Of a stretch of DNA of 64,000 nucleotides, positions 43,978-53,339 are shown piece by piece. Source of the DNA: Paenibacillus sp. (lineage in GTDB: Bacteria > Bacillota > Bacilli > Paenibacillales > Paenibacillaceae); the NCBI GenBank assembly GCA_017512705.1, contig JAFWEX010000030.1:40879-104878 (forward strand), written 5' to 3'. The number at the start of each line of letters is the position of its first letter. Position 1 is the first letter of the stretch. The translations under genes were made by a program, and so were the position numbers. The notes beneath the pieces were generated by a model that saw only the letters and a program-made list of their open reading frames with translations, did not search any database and had not been told where the DNA came from.

Positions 43978-44709
43978 ATGGAACGAATAGCAATTGTATC
44001 CGACATTCATGGTAACATGACTGCCTGGGAAGCTGTATGGAAAGACATTCAACGTCGCGGTGTAGACCGAATCTTTTGTCTCGGAGACCTCGTAGGTAAG
44101 GGGCCACAACCAGCCGAAGTCGTTGACCAGATCAGATCGGTATGTGAGGTCGTCATTCGTGGCAACTGGGACGAACTTGTTGCTGTAAATCAGGATGTCG
44201 TGGATTTCACATGGCAAGCAGAACAACTAGGCGCAGAGCGAGTGGCTTATTTGGCGAGCCTTCCCTTCAGTTATGAATTTAAAATAAGTGGCCGACTCGT
44301 AAGGTTAGTGCACGCTTCGCCACAGAGCGTATATCACCGCGTGCAGCCTTGGGATGATATGGACAGGCGACTGGCGATGTTCGATCCTCCAACGAAAGAC
44401 TCGGGGACAGGGGTCGCTGATATTGTGGGTTATGGGGATGTGCATAATGCGTTTCTACAATATCTGAATGGGAAAATGTTGTTTAATACAGGAAGTGTGG
44501 GTAATCCGCTTGATCTTCCTCAGGCCTCTTATTGCATCCTCGAAGGCGAGCGGAACGACGATATCCAAAAGCCAATCAACCTTCAGTTTGTCCGGGTTCC
44601 TTACGATATTGAACATGAAGTGCAAATTGCTCAGAGAGCAAAAGTTCCAGCACTTGATGCTTATGTTCGTGAGATCCGTTTGGGGATCTATCGTGGTTTG
44701 CAGGAATAG
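43978..44709 (+). CDS. Cytosolic metallophosphoesterase (calcineurin-like)
   Basis: The protein of 243 residues shows IAIVSDIHGNMTAWEAV, FCLGDLVGKGPQP, IRGNWDE and GYGDVHNAF, the compact YfcE/ApaH-like phosphoesterase set. GGGGGGA 6-7 nt upstream favours ATG 43978 over ATG 43963. It lies just behind another phosphoesterase gene, likely in one transcript. The substrate is unknown. Confidence 0.88.
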   Translation: MERIAIVSDIHGNMTAWEAVWKDIQRRGVDRIFCLGDLVGKGPQPAEVVDQIRSVCEVVIRGNWDELVAVNQDVVDFTWQAEQLGAERVAYLASLPFSYEFKISGRLVRLVHASPQSVYHRVQPWDDMDRRLAMFDPPTKDSGTGVADIVGYGDVHNAFLQYLNGKMLFNTGSVGNPLDLPQASYCILEGERNDDIQKPINLQFVRVPYDIEHEVQIAQRAKVPALDAYVREIRLGIYRGLQE

Positions 44710-44850
44710 AATGTCTTCACAGTATTAAGCTGATTCAAGGGTGGACATACTACAGCTTATGTCATCGGATGAGTGATATGATGCCGAATCATCTATAGAG
44801 CATGCTTGTCTTACCGGACTAAAAACCGTTTAGGCAAAGGAGTGATTGTC

Positions 44851-45492
44851 ATGCTTACCCGAAACATGCTGATACAAGGCCTGCCTGCCCTATGGACGGA
44901 ACGTCTTGTACTAAGGTCATTACGCCAGAGTGATTACATCACTTTATCTGATCTGTTATCCGATCCACAAGTCATTCGCTACGTTAATCGTGGAACTCAG
45001 CCTGCCCCTATTCGAGCAAGGAAACTGTTGCATCAGATTCGAAGCAGTAGTACCAAGTTAGATTCGCTGCATTACGGCATCTGCTGGAAAGACAGAGAAC
45101 AAGTGATCGGCATAACCTCTTTCCAGCAGTGGAATGACCAAAAAGGGACAGCACAGATCGGTTACATCCTGAACAAGTCGTGTTGGGGTAAAGGTATAGC
45201 GACGGAAGCCGTTCACCGCCTGCTCACATTCGGATTTGATGATCTTCATCTATGGAGAGTGGAAGCACGGTGTTATGAGGCTAACGGTTCCTCGGAGCGA
45301 GTACTACTTAAAATGGGTATGACCTATGAGCGCATTCTTCCTTCATTCGGACTGAATACTGGAGAGGATGAGGCAGCAGGATGCTCGATGGATGTTAAGG
45401 TGTATGGGATGTACCGCGAGCAGTTTCAACATGACATCTTCAGAAAGAGCGTATATACCCAAGCATCGAACAAGCCTGGAATTTCTTCATAA
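44851..45492 (+). CDS. GNAT-family N-acetyltransferase
   Basis: The protein of 213 residues matches RimJ/RimL-type acetyltransferases: TERLVLRSLRQSDYITLSDLLSDPQV, IGYILNKSCWGKGIATEAVHRLL (here in parts IGYILNKSCWGKG and ATEAVHRLLTF), and VEARCYEANGSSERVLLKMGM. Acetyl-CoA binds at the GKGIATEA loop. The C-terminal 40 residues are extra. AAAGGAGTG selects ATG 44851. The acceptor is not known. Confidence 0.88.
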   Translation: MLTRNMLIQGLPALWTERLVLRSLRQSDYITLSDLLSDPQVIRYVNRGTQPAPIRARKLLHQIRSSSTKLDSLHYGICWKDREQVIGITSFQQWNDQKGTAQIGYILNKSCWGKGIATEAVHRLLTFGFDDLHLWRVEARCYEANGSSERVLLKMGMTYERILPSFGLNTGEDEAAGCSMDVKVYGMYREQFQHDIFRKSVYTQASNKPGISS

Positions 45493-45625
45493 AATAGCAA
45501 ACAGAGGGTTGAAACATTTCTCATGCTTTTTGTTACACAATTGAAATATTGTTGCAATTGAACTCTAACAGACAAGGGGTAAACTTATCTCATGACCCCC
45601 TTTTTGATAATAGATCATGCTGTTG

Positions 45626-45656
45626 GGACCCGCACATCGCGGGTCCATTTTTTTTT
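45626..45656 (+). terminator. Terminator after the GNAT gene
   Basis: GGACCCG (45626-45632) and CGGGTCC (45640-45646) are followed by a T9 run. Confidence 0.85.
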
Positions 45657-45749
45657 GAGCAGATAGGTTAAAATGTTTGTTGAAACGGCAAAAGAAAAAG
45701 ATCCCCACGTATCTATGTATCTACACGGAAGATCTTTTTATCACTGCTT

Positions 45750-46559
45750 CTATAACGGCACAATCTGCATCTGTTTTTGTTTGAAATACACCCATTCCGA
45801 AAAACCGATCTCTCGCAAACGTGTGCGTACATTGTCTAACTCATCCGCTACTCGCTCAGGGATATGAGCATCTGAACCGAAGGTAACTTTTACACCGTAA
45901 TGATTCGCACGTTCCAAAATGGCATCGGATGGGTACCAACCACCACTGAGTTTGGTTTTGCCTGAAGTGTTGATTTCGATGGCAACGTTCGCATCAGCGA
46001 TCACCTGGAGCGTTTCGTCAATCGCATGGTCAGCAACAATCTCGGAGAATGGTGGATAATTACCTTTCATGGCATCAATATGTCCAAGAATCTGGAACAT
46101 GCCGCTGCGAGCTGATTGCGCGATTAACGCATAGTAGCCTTCTTTCACTTCAATTTTACGAGCAGAGCTTAGTCCGTTCCAGCGGGTTTTATTAAAAATA
46201 CTGACGTCCTCTGTATGATGAACAGAACCAATAATATAGTCGAACGGATACTGTCCCAGCGTCGAACGATACAGTTCAGCATGCTTCGGAAAGAAGTCAG
46301 ATTCAATACCGAGCAGGACATCAATTTTACCGGCATATTCCTCTTTTAACGCGACCACTTCAGCGACATAATGTTGCAATTCAGATTTACCCATCGCAAT
46401 TCGTGGATACGCCTGCTCCAGTTCACTGCCAAAGTAAGGGGTGTGATCGGAGATTCCGATGGCCTGAAGCCCCGCCTCAATGCCTGCTTCGATGTAATCC
46501 CGAATATTACCGTCCGCATGACCACAACGGAAATGGTGTGTATGTAGATCAAATTTCAT
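45750..46559 (-). CDS. PHP-family histidinol-phosphatase-like protein
   Basis: The 269-residue protein has PHP metal motifs MKFDLHTHHFRCGHADG, GISDHTPYF, GIESDFFP, GSVHHTED, LGHIDAMKG, EINTSGK and FGSDAH. It fits HisK/HisJ-type histidinol-phosphatase (L-histidinol phosphate to histidinol). No his operon is nearby, so a broader phosphoesterase role is possible. GGTAGGGAT precedes ATG 46559. LysR lies 31 bp upstream on the same strand. Confidence 0.85.
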   Translation of the reverse strand: MKFDLHTHHFRCGHADGNIRDYIEAGIEAGLQAIGISDHTPYFGSELEQAYPRIAMGKSELQHYVAEVVALKEEYAGKIDVLLGIESDFFPKHAELYRSTLGQYPFDYIIGSVHHTEDVSIFNKTRWNGLSSARKIEVKEGYYALIAQSARSGMFQILGHIDAMKGNYPPFSEIVADHAIDETLQVIADANVAIEINTSGKTKLSGGWYPSDAILERANHYGVKVTFGSDAHIPERVADELDNVRTRLREIGFSEWVYFKQKQMQIVPL

Positions 46560-46590
46560 TGGAATCCCTACCCTTTCTTCTCATCTATTT

Positions 46591-47493
46591 TTATTCCGAG
46601 CTAATAAATTGTGTTTCTGGCATACCCTTGAGATCACTCAAAAATTGATGCATCGCTGAGTTGAGATAACGACTGGATTTGTAGATGACACCTACAGGAT
46701 GGCTGACCTCCAGTTCACTTAAAGGAATCATGCGCAAAGTGCCCTGCCGCAATTCCTGTGCTACGGATTGTTTGGAGATAATCGCAGCACCAAGGTCGAT
46801 CTCCACCATTCGTTTCACTTCTTCACTGCTCGATAATTCCATGACGACATTGGGTTCGATGTTGTACTTTTTGAAAACAGCTTCTGTAAACCTGCGTCCG
46901 ACCGTATCTGGTGACAGTAGAATGAGTGGTGTGCTCCGCAGTACGTCGACTGCCGCATGCTTTTTCTTCGCCAGTGGATGGGAAGGAGATACAACAAGTT
47001 CGAAGGTGTCATAATACAAAACTGATGTACTCAGATTAGGATTCCGCTCCGTCAGGTATCCGATTCCAACGTCCACGATACCGTTCTCGACCTGGGTATA
47101 AATTTGGGAAGAAGGAAGCGACTGGATACTCGTTTTGATGAGTGGGAATTGATCCTGAAAGTACGAAAGAACCCTCGGTAAAATCTGGATTGCTATGGAT
47201 GTGGTTGTACCAAGTACAATGCGTCCTTGCGGTGTTTCATCCAAGTCAGACAGCTTTTGTTTTAGTTCATCCACAATGTCTAGCATCCGCACAGCATGTT
47301 CCAGAAAAACCTGTCCGCGATCTGTGAGTGTTACAGGTTGATTCCGATCCACAAGAACGGTATTGAATTCGTCTTCTAAGCTTTTGATCTGGGCCGAAAC
47401 AGCCGGCTGGGTCAGGTTGAGAAGTTCACCCGCTTTACGAAAACTCATTGTTTTGGAAATGGTAATTAGCGTTTCCAATTGGCTGATATTCAT
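46591..47493 (-). CDS. LysR-family transcriptional regulator
   Basis: The protein of 300 residues has an N-terminal helix-turn-helix (SFRKAGELLNLTQPAVSAQI) and a LysR effector domain. AAGGAGG 6-7 nt upstream selects ATG 47493 over an upstream GTG/ATG frame. The PHP phosphatase follows after a 31-bp gap and is probably cotranscribed. Effector and targets are unknown. Confidence 0.9.
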   Translation of the reverse strand: MNISQLETLITISKTMSFRKAGELLNLTQPAVSAQIKSLEDEFNTVLVDRNQPVTLTDRGQVFLEHAVRMLDIVDELKQKLSDLDETPQGRIVLGTTTSIAIQILPRVLSYFQDQFPLIKTSIQSLPSSQIYTQVENGIVDVGIGYLTERNPNLSTSVLYYDTFELVVSPSHPLAKKKHAAVDVLRSTPLILLSPDTVGRRFTEAVFKKYNIEPNVVMELSSSEEVKRMVEIDLGAAIISKQSVAQELRQGTLRMIPLSELEVSHPVGVIYKSSRYLNSAMHQFLSDLKGMPETQFISSE

Positions 47494-47573
47494 ATACGGC
47501 CTCCTTGCGGCAAATATCCTCTGTATGTCATGTGTCATGCTTAGAATTCCGTGACGTGTACAGTTTCTCTTAT

Positions 47574-47710
47574 CTATAAATTATAGGGGATTACGGAGAC
47601 TAGAGCAATGAAGGCAGATAGGTCATATTTTGAGTAGGTCAACGGACTGATAAATATGAGATGGTTTATTATTTCAAAAAAGTTGACCATGTACAAAAAG
47701 ATAGTATAAA
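47574..47710. promoter_or_regulatory. Intergenic control sites between lysR and cheX
   Basis: CTATAA-A-TTATAG (47574-47586) is a perfect dyad 80 bp upstream of lysR and may be its autoregulatory site. On the plus strand TTGACC (47683-47688), a 16-bp spacer and TATAAA (47705-47710) form a possible cheX promoter with a ~225-nt leader. Nothing else was seen in 47494-47939. Confidence 0.45.
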
Positions 47711-47939
47711 AGTCCCTATCTTCTTGATCCCTCGTTTAGATGGAAAATATTTTGTTCAAAGAAGTGAAATGCAGATCAGATCAGCTATAAACAATTGCTA
47801 TTCGAATGACGATAAATTATAGTGCACATTATTTTCTGGATTTTTAATGAATTCTCGTACGTGATAAAGTATAATTAAATCATTGAATATGGGACTTTTG
47901 GTATGTGACCAATAACCCAGTGTGAGGAGGACATAGACA

Positions 47940-48398
47940 GTGAAAGCGGAAGTGATCAATCCATTCCTGGAATCGGCACGTAACGTATTTGAACAGCTCA
48001 TCCAGGTTTCGCCTTCCACCGGGAGTCTCGGCGTGAAGAATGTTGAGTACATTGCTGACCATGTCTGGATCGTGATTGGGATGACTGGACAGTTGAGCGG
48101 AAATATTGTTTTTGGTATACAAGAATCGGTTGCTTTGAAAATTGTTTCGGCCATGATGGGTGGTTTTGTTATTACGGAGTTGGACGAAATGAGTAAAAGT
48201 GCAATCTCAGAACTGGGTAATATGATCAGCGGTAATGCAAGTACAATTTTGTCTAATCAGGGCGTCGTCGTGGATATTACTCCACCGCAAGTGATGCAAT
48301 CTGAGCATATAACCACCCTTAACGCAACGAAAGCGTTGAGCATTCCTTTGTTGATGGACGGAATTGGCGAGATGGATATTCAAGTGATGATCTCGTAA
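47940..48398 (+). CDS. cheX: Chemotaxis protein CheX-like
   Basis: The 152-residue protein belongs to the CheC/CheX/FliY phosphatases, which dephosphorylate CheY-P. The catalytic helix motif E-x2-N is seen in ISELGNMISGNAS. It has one such site, the CheX pattern. Translation starts at GTG 47940 after GGAGGAC. No chemotaxis cluster adjoins, which is common for cheX in this group. The SDR gene starts 55 bp downstream. Confidence 0.87.
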   Translation: MKAEVINPFLESARNVFEQLIQVSPSTGSLGVKNVEYIADHVWIVIGMTGQLSGNIVFGIQESVALKIVSAMMGGFVITELDEMSKSAISELGNMISGNASTILSNQGVVVDITPPQVMQSEHITTLNATKALSIPLLMDGIGEMDIQVMIS

Positions 48399-48453
48399 AA
48401 TAAAAACATAGGCCAATAAAGGCCAATGTGTTTATTACGGGAGGACATCAACC

Positions 48454-49227
48454 ATGCTGAAAGATCAGGTTGTTTTTATAACAGGGGCATCGAGCGGAAT
48501 CGGTGCGCTTTGTGCGCAAATGCTGATTGAAGAAGGAGCTATCCCGATTCTTGCTGCTCGTTCGTCGGACAAGCTGAAACAGATTGGTGCTTCACTACAG
48601 GGACAGCATGAGCTGCTTACACTGGATGTTACAGACAGTGAGCAGGTTCAGACAGCTGTAGACGCCATGTTACATAAATACGGACGAATCGACATCCTAC
48701 TCAATAATGCCGGTTACGGAAAATTTGCCGCGATGACAGACATGTCCGTGCAGGAATTTGACGAGATGATGGACGTGAATTATATGGGAATAGTCCGGTG
48801 CACCAAAGCAGTTCTTCCACAGATGCTAGAAAGGGGCAAAGGCCAGATTATAAACGTTGCTTCGATGGCTGGTAAGATTGGGACGGCCAAATCAGCTTCT
48901 TACACGGCCACGAAGCATGCGGTACTCGGATTTAGCAACGCGTTGCGGCAAGAACTGCGCAAGACGGGCATTACCGTTACTACGATTAATCCAGGTCCTA
49001 TTGATACTCCGTTTTTTGACCGTGCAGACCCCTCGGGACATTATGTAAACAACGTGCGTTGGATGATGCTGACACCACAGAAAGTAGCAGGCCACATGAT
49101 CCGAGCTATGAAAAGACGCAAAGAAGAAGTGAATCTGCCGCGCATTGCATCAGCTGGTATGTGGTTGTACCAGTTATCCCCACGGCTTGCTGATCGACTG
49201 TCACACGGTATAATGAATCAGAAGTAG
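48454..49227 (+). CDS. Short-chain dehydrogenase/reductase
   Basis: The 257-residue classical SDR has the cofactor motif TGASSGIG (10-17), NNAGYG, the catalytic Ser (NVASMAGKIG) and YTATK, and the PGPIDT loop. Likely NADPH-dependent. A C-terminal 40-residue extension is basic and may touch membrane. GGGAGGAC precedes ATG 48454. It resembles B. subtilis YqjQ. The substrate is unknown. Confidence 0.9.
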   Translation: MLKDQVVFITGASSGIGALCAQMLIEEGAIPILAARSSDKLKQIGASLQGQHELLTLDVTDSEQVQTAVDAMLHKYGRIDILLNNAGYGKFAAMTDMSVQEFDEMMDVNYMGIVRCTKAVLPQMLERGKGQIINVASMAGKIGTAKSASYTATKHAVLGFSNALRQELRKTGITVTTINPGPIDTPFFDRADPSGHYVNNVRWMMLTPQKVAGHMIRAMKRRKEEVNLPRIASAGMWLYQLSPRLADRLSHGIMNQK

Positions 49228-49257
49228 GATGTAACAAGTGCATCATATATCGGATGA

Positions 49258-49296
49258 AGAAGAGCTCCGTGGAGGGGCTTTTCTTTTTTTTTTTTG
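49258..49296 (+). terminator. Terminator after the SDR gene
   Basis: AAGAGCTCC and GGAGGGGCTT pair imperfectly and are followed by a very long T tract. Confidence 0.7.
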
Positions 49297-49407
49297 CTGA
49301 TTTGAACATTTTGAATTAAGATTTGGTACGCAGGCTTTTTTGGCATATAATGAAAAGTAATATGGTGTCAGGCTTTTTTTACGAAATCAATTTAAAGGAT
49401 GGAATAC

Positions 49408-50781
49408 ATGACGAATCAAACTTTTGCATCAATAGGTATTGCACAGGATCTGGAGACGTTACTGGCTCAACACGGCATTAACCAGCCTTCTCCGGTACAG
49501 GCACAGACCATTCCGGTTATTTTGGAAGGTAAGGATGTGGTGTCCAAATCCCAGACGGGAACCGGGAAAACGCTGGCTTATCTGCTGCCTCTGTTGCAAT
49601 CCATTAAGAATGACATAAAAGGAACCCAGAAGCTGATCATAGCGCCTACGCAGGAACTTGCGATGCAAATTGTACGCGAGGCACAGCGTTATGGTGCGGA
49701 TCGCGGCATTGGTGTGCAGGGACTGATTGGTGGTGCGGCTGTCAAACGTCAGATTGAGAAGCTCCGAGAGCACCCCGAACTCGTTGTGGGTACACCAGGA
49801 CGGTTGAAGGAACTGATCACACTCAAAAAGTTGAAGATGCACAATATATCCACCATTGTTATTGATGAAGCGGATCAGGTGTTCCAGCTCGGCGGCGTAA
49901 GTGACGTGGAGTTTGTGTTGAAAAGCGCCCTACGTGACCGTCAGTTAATCTTCCTGTCCGCTACAATTGACGAACATACAGCGCTACTTGCGAAGCGCGA
50001 GATGAAAGAACCTGTGCAGATCGGGATCGAACCAGACCGCGCGACGGCTGCCGGACTTGAACATTATTACTTTGTAGAAGAGAACCGTAACAAGATTGAT
50101 ATGCTTCGTCGTCTGGTCAGACAATACAAGCCGGATCGGGCCATTGTCTTTGTGAATGCAACAGAGGACATCGGTGAGGTTGAGGCAAAAATGAATCACC
50201 TCGGGCTGCCAGCAGCAGCATTGTATGGAGATGCTGACAAAGTGACTCGCAGCAACGTACTGGCTGCCTTCCGTAACGGCAAAATCCAATTGCTGATCGC
50301 CTCCGAAGTAGCAGCAAGAGGACTGGACATCGAGGGATTGCCAATGGTTATCAATTACGATCCAGCCTTTGACTCAGAGCACTACGTTCACCGTGCAGGT
50401 CGGACAGGCCGAATGGGGCGTTCAGGGATCGTATTATCTATCGTTGATGAAACGCAAATTTTCATTATGCGTAAATTCGCACGGGAACTTGGCATTGAGT
50501 TGCAGGAACGTGTTCTGTTTGGTGGCAAAGTTCTTGAGGCTGATCCACGGCCAGATACTCGCCCGGAAGGACATTCGTTTTCTCGCAAACCGGGAAAGTC
50601 CAGTGATCACAAGCCTGCTTTAAACGGCAAAACAACAGGTGCAAGGGCGAACCCTTCAGCGCAGAGATCGGCAGGCAGTAAGCCATCTGGTCATACAAGT
50701 CGCTCGGACCGCGACCAGAATCGTAAAAACAAGGGAGCACCCAAGTGGAGTAAAGACAGAGCACCGCGCTCTGAGGAATAA
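49408..50781 (+). CDS. DEAD-box ATP-dependent RNA helicase
   Basis: The protein of about 457 residues has all helicase motifs: Q motif (FASIGIAQDLETLL...PSPVQAQTIP), I SQTGTGKT, Ia PTQELA, Ib GTPGR, II VIDEADQ, III SAT, and HRAGRTGRMGR (VI). After about residue 370 a basic, low-complexity RNA-binding tail follows (KPGKSSDHKP, RDQNRKNKGAPK). It remodels RNA, as CshA/CshB-type helicases do in cold or ribosome assembly. AAAGGATGG favours ATG 49408 over ATG 49399. Confidence 0.92.
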   Translation: MTNQTFASIGIAQDLETLLAQHGINQPSPVQAQTIPVILEGKDVVSKSQTGTGKTLAYLLPLLQSIKNDIKGTQKLIIAPTQELAMQIVREAQRYGADRGIGVQGLIGGAAVKRQIEKLREHPELVVGTPGRLKELITLKKLKMHNISTIVIDEADQVFQLGGVSDVEFVLKSALRDRQLIFLSATIDEHTALLAKREMKEPVQIGIEPDRATAAGLEHYYFVEENRNKIDMLRRLVRQYKPDRAIVFVNATEDIGEVEAKMNHLGLPAAALYGDADKVTRSNVLAAFRNGKIQLLIASEVAARGLDIEGLPMVINYDPAFDSEHYVHRAGRTGRMGRSGIVLSIVDETQIFIMRKFARELGIELQERVLFGGKVLEADPRPDTRPEGHSFSRKPGKSSDHKPALNGKTTGARANPSAQRSAGSKPSGHTSRSDRDQNRKNKGAPKWSKDRAPRSEE

Positions 50782-50806
50782 TTGGATGAAAGGGGTGCAG
50801 CGATAG

Positions 50807-51559
50807 ATGGAGAACGTTCAATCGCCTGTGCTGCAAATCAGCGGGCTTAGTGGAGGATATAGTGCCAAACGGCCGGTGCTTCATGGCATTAATCTGGAGG
50901 TTGGACGCGGAGAGATGGTCGGACTAATCGGACTAAACGGCGCTGGCAAAAGCACAACCATGAAACACATTCTTGGACTGATGACTCCGCAGCAGGGAGA
51001 GGTTCGGGTGATGGGGAAAAAGCGGGATGAGGACGCACAGATTTATCAATCCGCGATGGCCTTTGTCCCGGAATCTCCCGAGTTATATGATGAAATGACG
51101 GTCATGGAACACTTGGAGTTTACAGCCAGAGCGTATAATGTGTCCGAAGCAGATTTCAAACAACGGACAGAGAAGCTGCTGAAATTGTTCCGCATGGATG
51201 AGAAAAGCACAAGTCTGTCCACGCACCTGTCCAAAGGGATGCGGCAAAAGGTCATGATTATGTGTGCGTTTGTCGCGGGCCCGCCACTCTATATTATAGA
51301 TGAGCCTTTTCTGGGGCTAGACCCTCTGGGTATTCGTTCCCTGCTTGATTTTATGCTGGAGATGAAAGCAGCCGGGTCTTCCATTTTGCTGAGTTCACAC
51401 ATTTTGTCTACGATTGAAAATTATTGTGATCGTTTTGTTGTGTTGCATCGTGGACATGTGATTGCACAAGGTACACTGAATGAATTACGCACGCAGTTCG
51501 GGGAGTCTGACACACCGCTGGAGCATATGTTCTATTCCCTCGTACAAGGCAGGGATTAG
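50807..51559 (+). CDS. ecsA: ABC transporter ATP-binding protein, EcsA type
   Basis: The 250-residue ATPase has Walker A GLNGAGKST, Q-loop region, a signature LSKGMRQKVMIM (LSxGM form) and Walker B LYIIDEPFLGLDP. The form and the partner gene fit EcsA of the EcsAB exporter, which in Bacillus influences secretion and membrane proteolysis (RasP activity). AAAGGGGTG lies before ATG 50807. The permease starts 2 bp after its stop codon. Confidence 0.88.
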   Translation: MENVQSPVLQISGLSGGYSAKRPVLHGINLEVGRGEMVGLIGLNGAGKSTTMKHILGLMTPQQGEVRVMGKKRDEDAQIYQSAMAFVPESPELYDEMTVMEHLEFTARAYNVSEADFKQRTEKLLKLFRMDEKSTSLSTHLSKGMRQKVMIMCAFVAGPPLYIIDEPFLGLDPLGIRSLLDFMLEMKAAGSSILLSSHILSTIENYCDRFVVLHRGHVIAQGTLNELRTQFGESDTPLEHMFYSLVQGRD

Positions 51560-51560
51560 T

Positions 51561-52778
51561 ATGGATCTCAAGCTGTTATGGAAGCAACGTCGGACAGGTT
51601 TCTGGAATGGAATTCTTCCTTATCTGGGCTATGTCATCCAGAGTGGTGTAGCGATGGTCTTTTTGTTTCTGATCATTGCTTTCTCTGCTTGGTATACATC
51701 GTTTGTACAGAACATTCCTGCTGGATTTCCGATTCGCTGGATTGCTCTGGTGCTGCTGGCACCCCTTGTTCTGCTAAGTAGTTACCGTACATATCTGCTT
51801 CCTGCAGATATTGTCTTCCTGCGGCCGCAGGAGTACCGGATGCAGGACTATTTGAAGAACAGCTTTGTTCGGGGCGTTATTTATAAAATGCTGGGACTGC
51901 TGCTCGTTTTTCTTACGTTGTGGCCGCTATATGTAAGGGCAGATGCAGAGGCCAAGCCGTTAGGCTGGTCGATTCTGTTTCTCGCAGTATGGAAAGTGCT
52001 CTCCAGTTATGGGGCTTGGCAAGAGCTAAGGATGGTTCAGGCAGGAGCCTACAAAGGGTATCGGATACTTCGCTGGGCACTGGCCATTCTGGCTGTTGCG
52101 GCTTGGTTATGGCAGCCTCCGCTACGTAGCCTGTGGTTCCTGTTGCTACTAGCTGCCGTCTATATCGTTGCGCTGCGTGTACCGGTTAAACATCGGATCG
52201 CCTGGGAACGTCTCATTCAGGTGGAGCAGACACAGGCGGGCAGAGTGATGAGGACACTTGGCTGGTTCGTAGATGTGCCTTCGTCTGGACAGAAAGTAAG
52301 CGCCCGACGCTGGCTCAGCAAATGGGGAAATGGCCTTCCGTGGAATGCAGGGCAAGCCTATCGATACCTCATGACCAAAACGTTTATTCGAACAGAAGTA
52401 TTCACTATTGTACTGCGTCTGATCGTTCTTGGTATGCTGTTGTCCTGGTGGACGGCAGGTAGTTACTTCGGGGCTGGAGTATTTCTGTTCTTCCTGCTGC
52501 TTACAGGTGTACAGCTTGGGGTACTGCGCCGTAGCCACGGTGAATCCTTCTGGATTATGATCTACCCGATCTCAGGAGAAAGCCGGCGTTCACAGGTGCT
52601 CGGTTTCATCTTCCAGCTTCATATCATAGCTTTGTTCCTCATGTGGCTTCCGATGCTTGCTGCAGGAATAGAAGGACTTAGGGTAACAGGTAGTGCACTC
52701 ATACTCGGTGTGCTGGTAGTTGTGTTGATGCGCCGCTCTCAGGGCAGCAAGTGGCTAAAAGAAGAAGAGGATGAGTAG
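51561..52778 (+). CDS. ecsB: ABC transporter permease, EcsB type
   Basis: The protein of 405 residues has about nine hydrophobic segments and starts MDLKLLWKQRRTGFWNGILPYLGYV. AGGGAT and the TAGTATG junction with ecsA set ATG 51561. It matches the EcsB permease family, partner of EcsA. A third gene (ecsC) is not present. The terminator at 52825 closes the operon. Confidence 0.87.
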   Translation: MDLKLLWKQRRTGFWNGILPYLGYVIQSGVAMVFLFLIIAFSAWYTSFVQNIPAGFPIRWIALVLLAPLVLLSSYRTYLLPADIVFLRPQEYRMQDYLKNSFVRGVIYKMLGLLLVFLTLWPLYVRADAEAKPLGWSILFLAVWKVLSSYGAWQELRMVQAGAYKGYRILRWALAILAVAAWLWQPPLRSLWFLLLLAAVYIVALRVPVKHRIAWERLIQVEQTQAGRVMRTLGWFVDVPSSGQKVSARRWLSKWGNGLPWNAGQAYRYLMTKTFIRTEVFTIVLRLIVLGMLLSWWTAGSYFGAGVFLFFLLLTGVQLGVLRRSHGESFWIMIYPISGESRRSQVLGFIFQLHIIALFLMWLPMLAAGIEGLRVTGSALILGVLVVVLMRRSQGSKWLKEEEDE

Positions 52779-52824
52779 AGCAGAATGTCATGCATCACAT
52801 ATGATCTGTTCCTCATTGTACATC

Positions 52825-52869
52825 AAAAGAAGGGGATTTCCGGATATAGCCCGGAAATGCCCTTCTTTT
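52825..52869. terminator. Terminator of the ecsAB operon
   Basis: AAAAGAAGGG-ATTTCCGG pairs with CCGGAAAT-CCCTTCTTTT, with A and T tracts on both sides, so it may serve both flanking genes. Confidence 0.88.
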
Positions 52870-52922
52870 GGGTTTAGGTTATGTGAACTCATGATGTAGG
52901 GGGTGTAACCATAGATGGCTTA

Positions 52923-53048
52923 TTAGTAGAGGAATGATTTTGTGATGATTACGAGCAAGATGAACAGTACCAGAATGGCACCAATGTTTGTGAATCCTCC
53001 AACGCCGCAGTATCCGTATCCGCCTCTTGTATCTTCAACTTGGGACAT
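52923..53048 (-). CDS. YjcZ-family sporulation peptide
   Basis: This 41-residue peptide starts at ATG 53048 after AAAGGGG. A Gly/Tyr-rich head (TRGGYGYCGVGGFTN) leads into one helix (GAILVLFILLVIITKSFL). This is the YjcZ/YwrJ-like pattern of small spore-associated membrane peptides in Bacillales. Function is unknown. It is easily missed because of its size. Confidence 0.82.
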   Translation of the reverse strand: MSQVEDTRGGYGYCGVGGFTNIGAILVLFILLVIITKSFLY

Positions 53049-53254
53049 GGGTCATACCCCTTTCGAATGATGGTTTGGCACGCCCTTGCGTACATCGTAT
53101 ATTATGTGCTTTGGAGTTAGGCTGATTGGGCCTCAGCCCGTTCATTTGTGTTTTGGGCTTCTGTCCGGGAAAAGATATAGATGCCATGGCGAAAACGATA
53201 AGAAGTACATAACACTTGCCTTAAAAAGGTTGTAATGTAGGCAAGAAAGAGCGG

Positions 53255-53305
53255 AAAAACCCTTTGGAGCTGAGACTGCGTTCGCAGTAGGCTCCAAAGG
53301 GTTTT
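53255..53305. terminator. Strong bidirectional terminator
   Basis: AAAACCCTTTGGAGC and GCTCCAAAGGGTTTT make a 15-bp stem with an inner CTGCG/CGCAG hairpin. It ends the minus-strand aminotransferase gene. Confidence 0.9.
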
Positions 53306-53339
53306 ATTCTTAAAACCGTCTAGTATAGACGGTAATCAT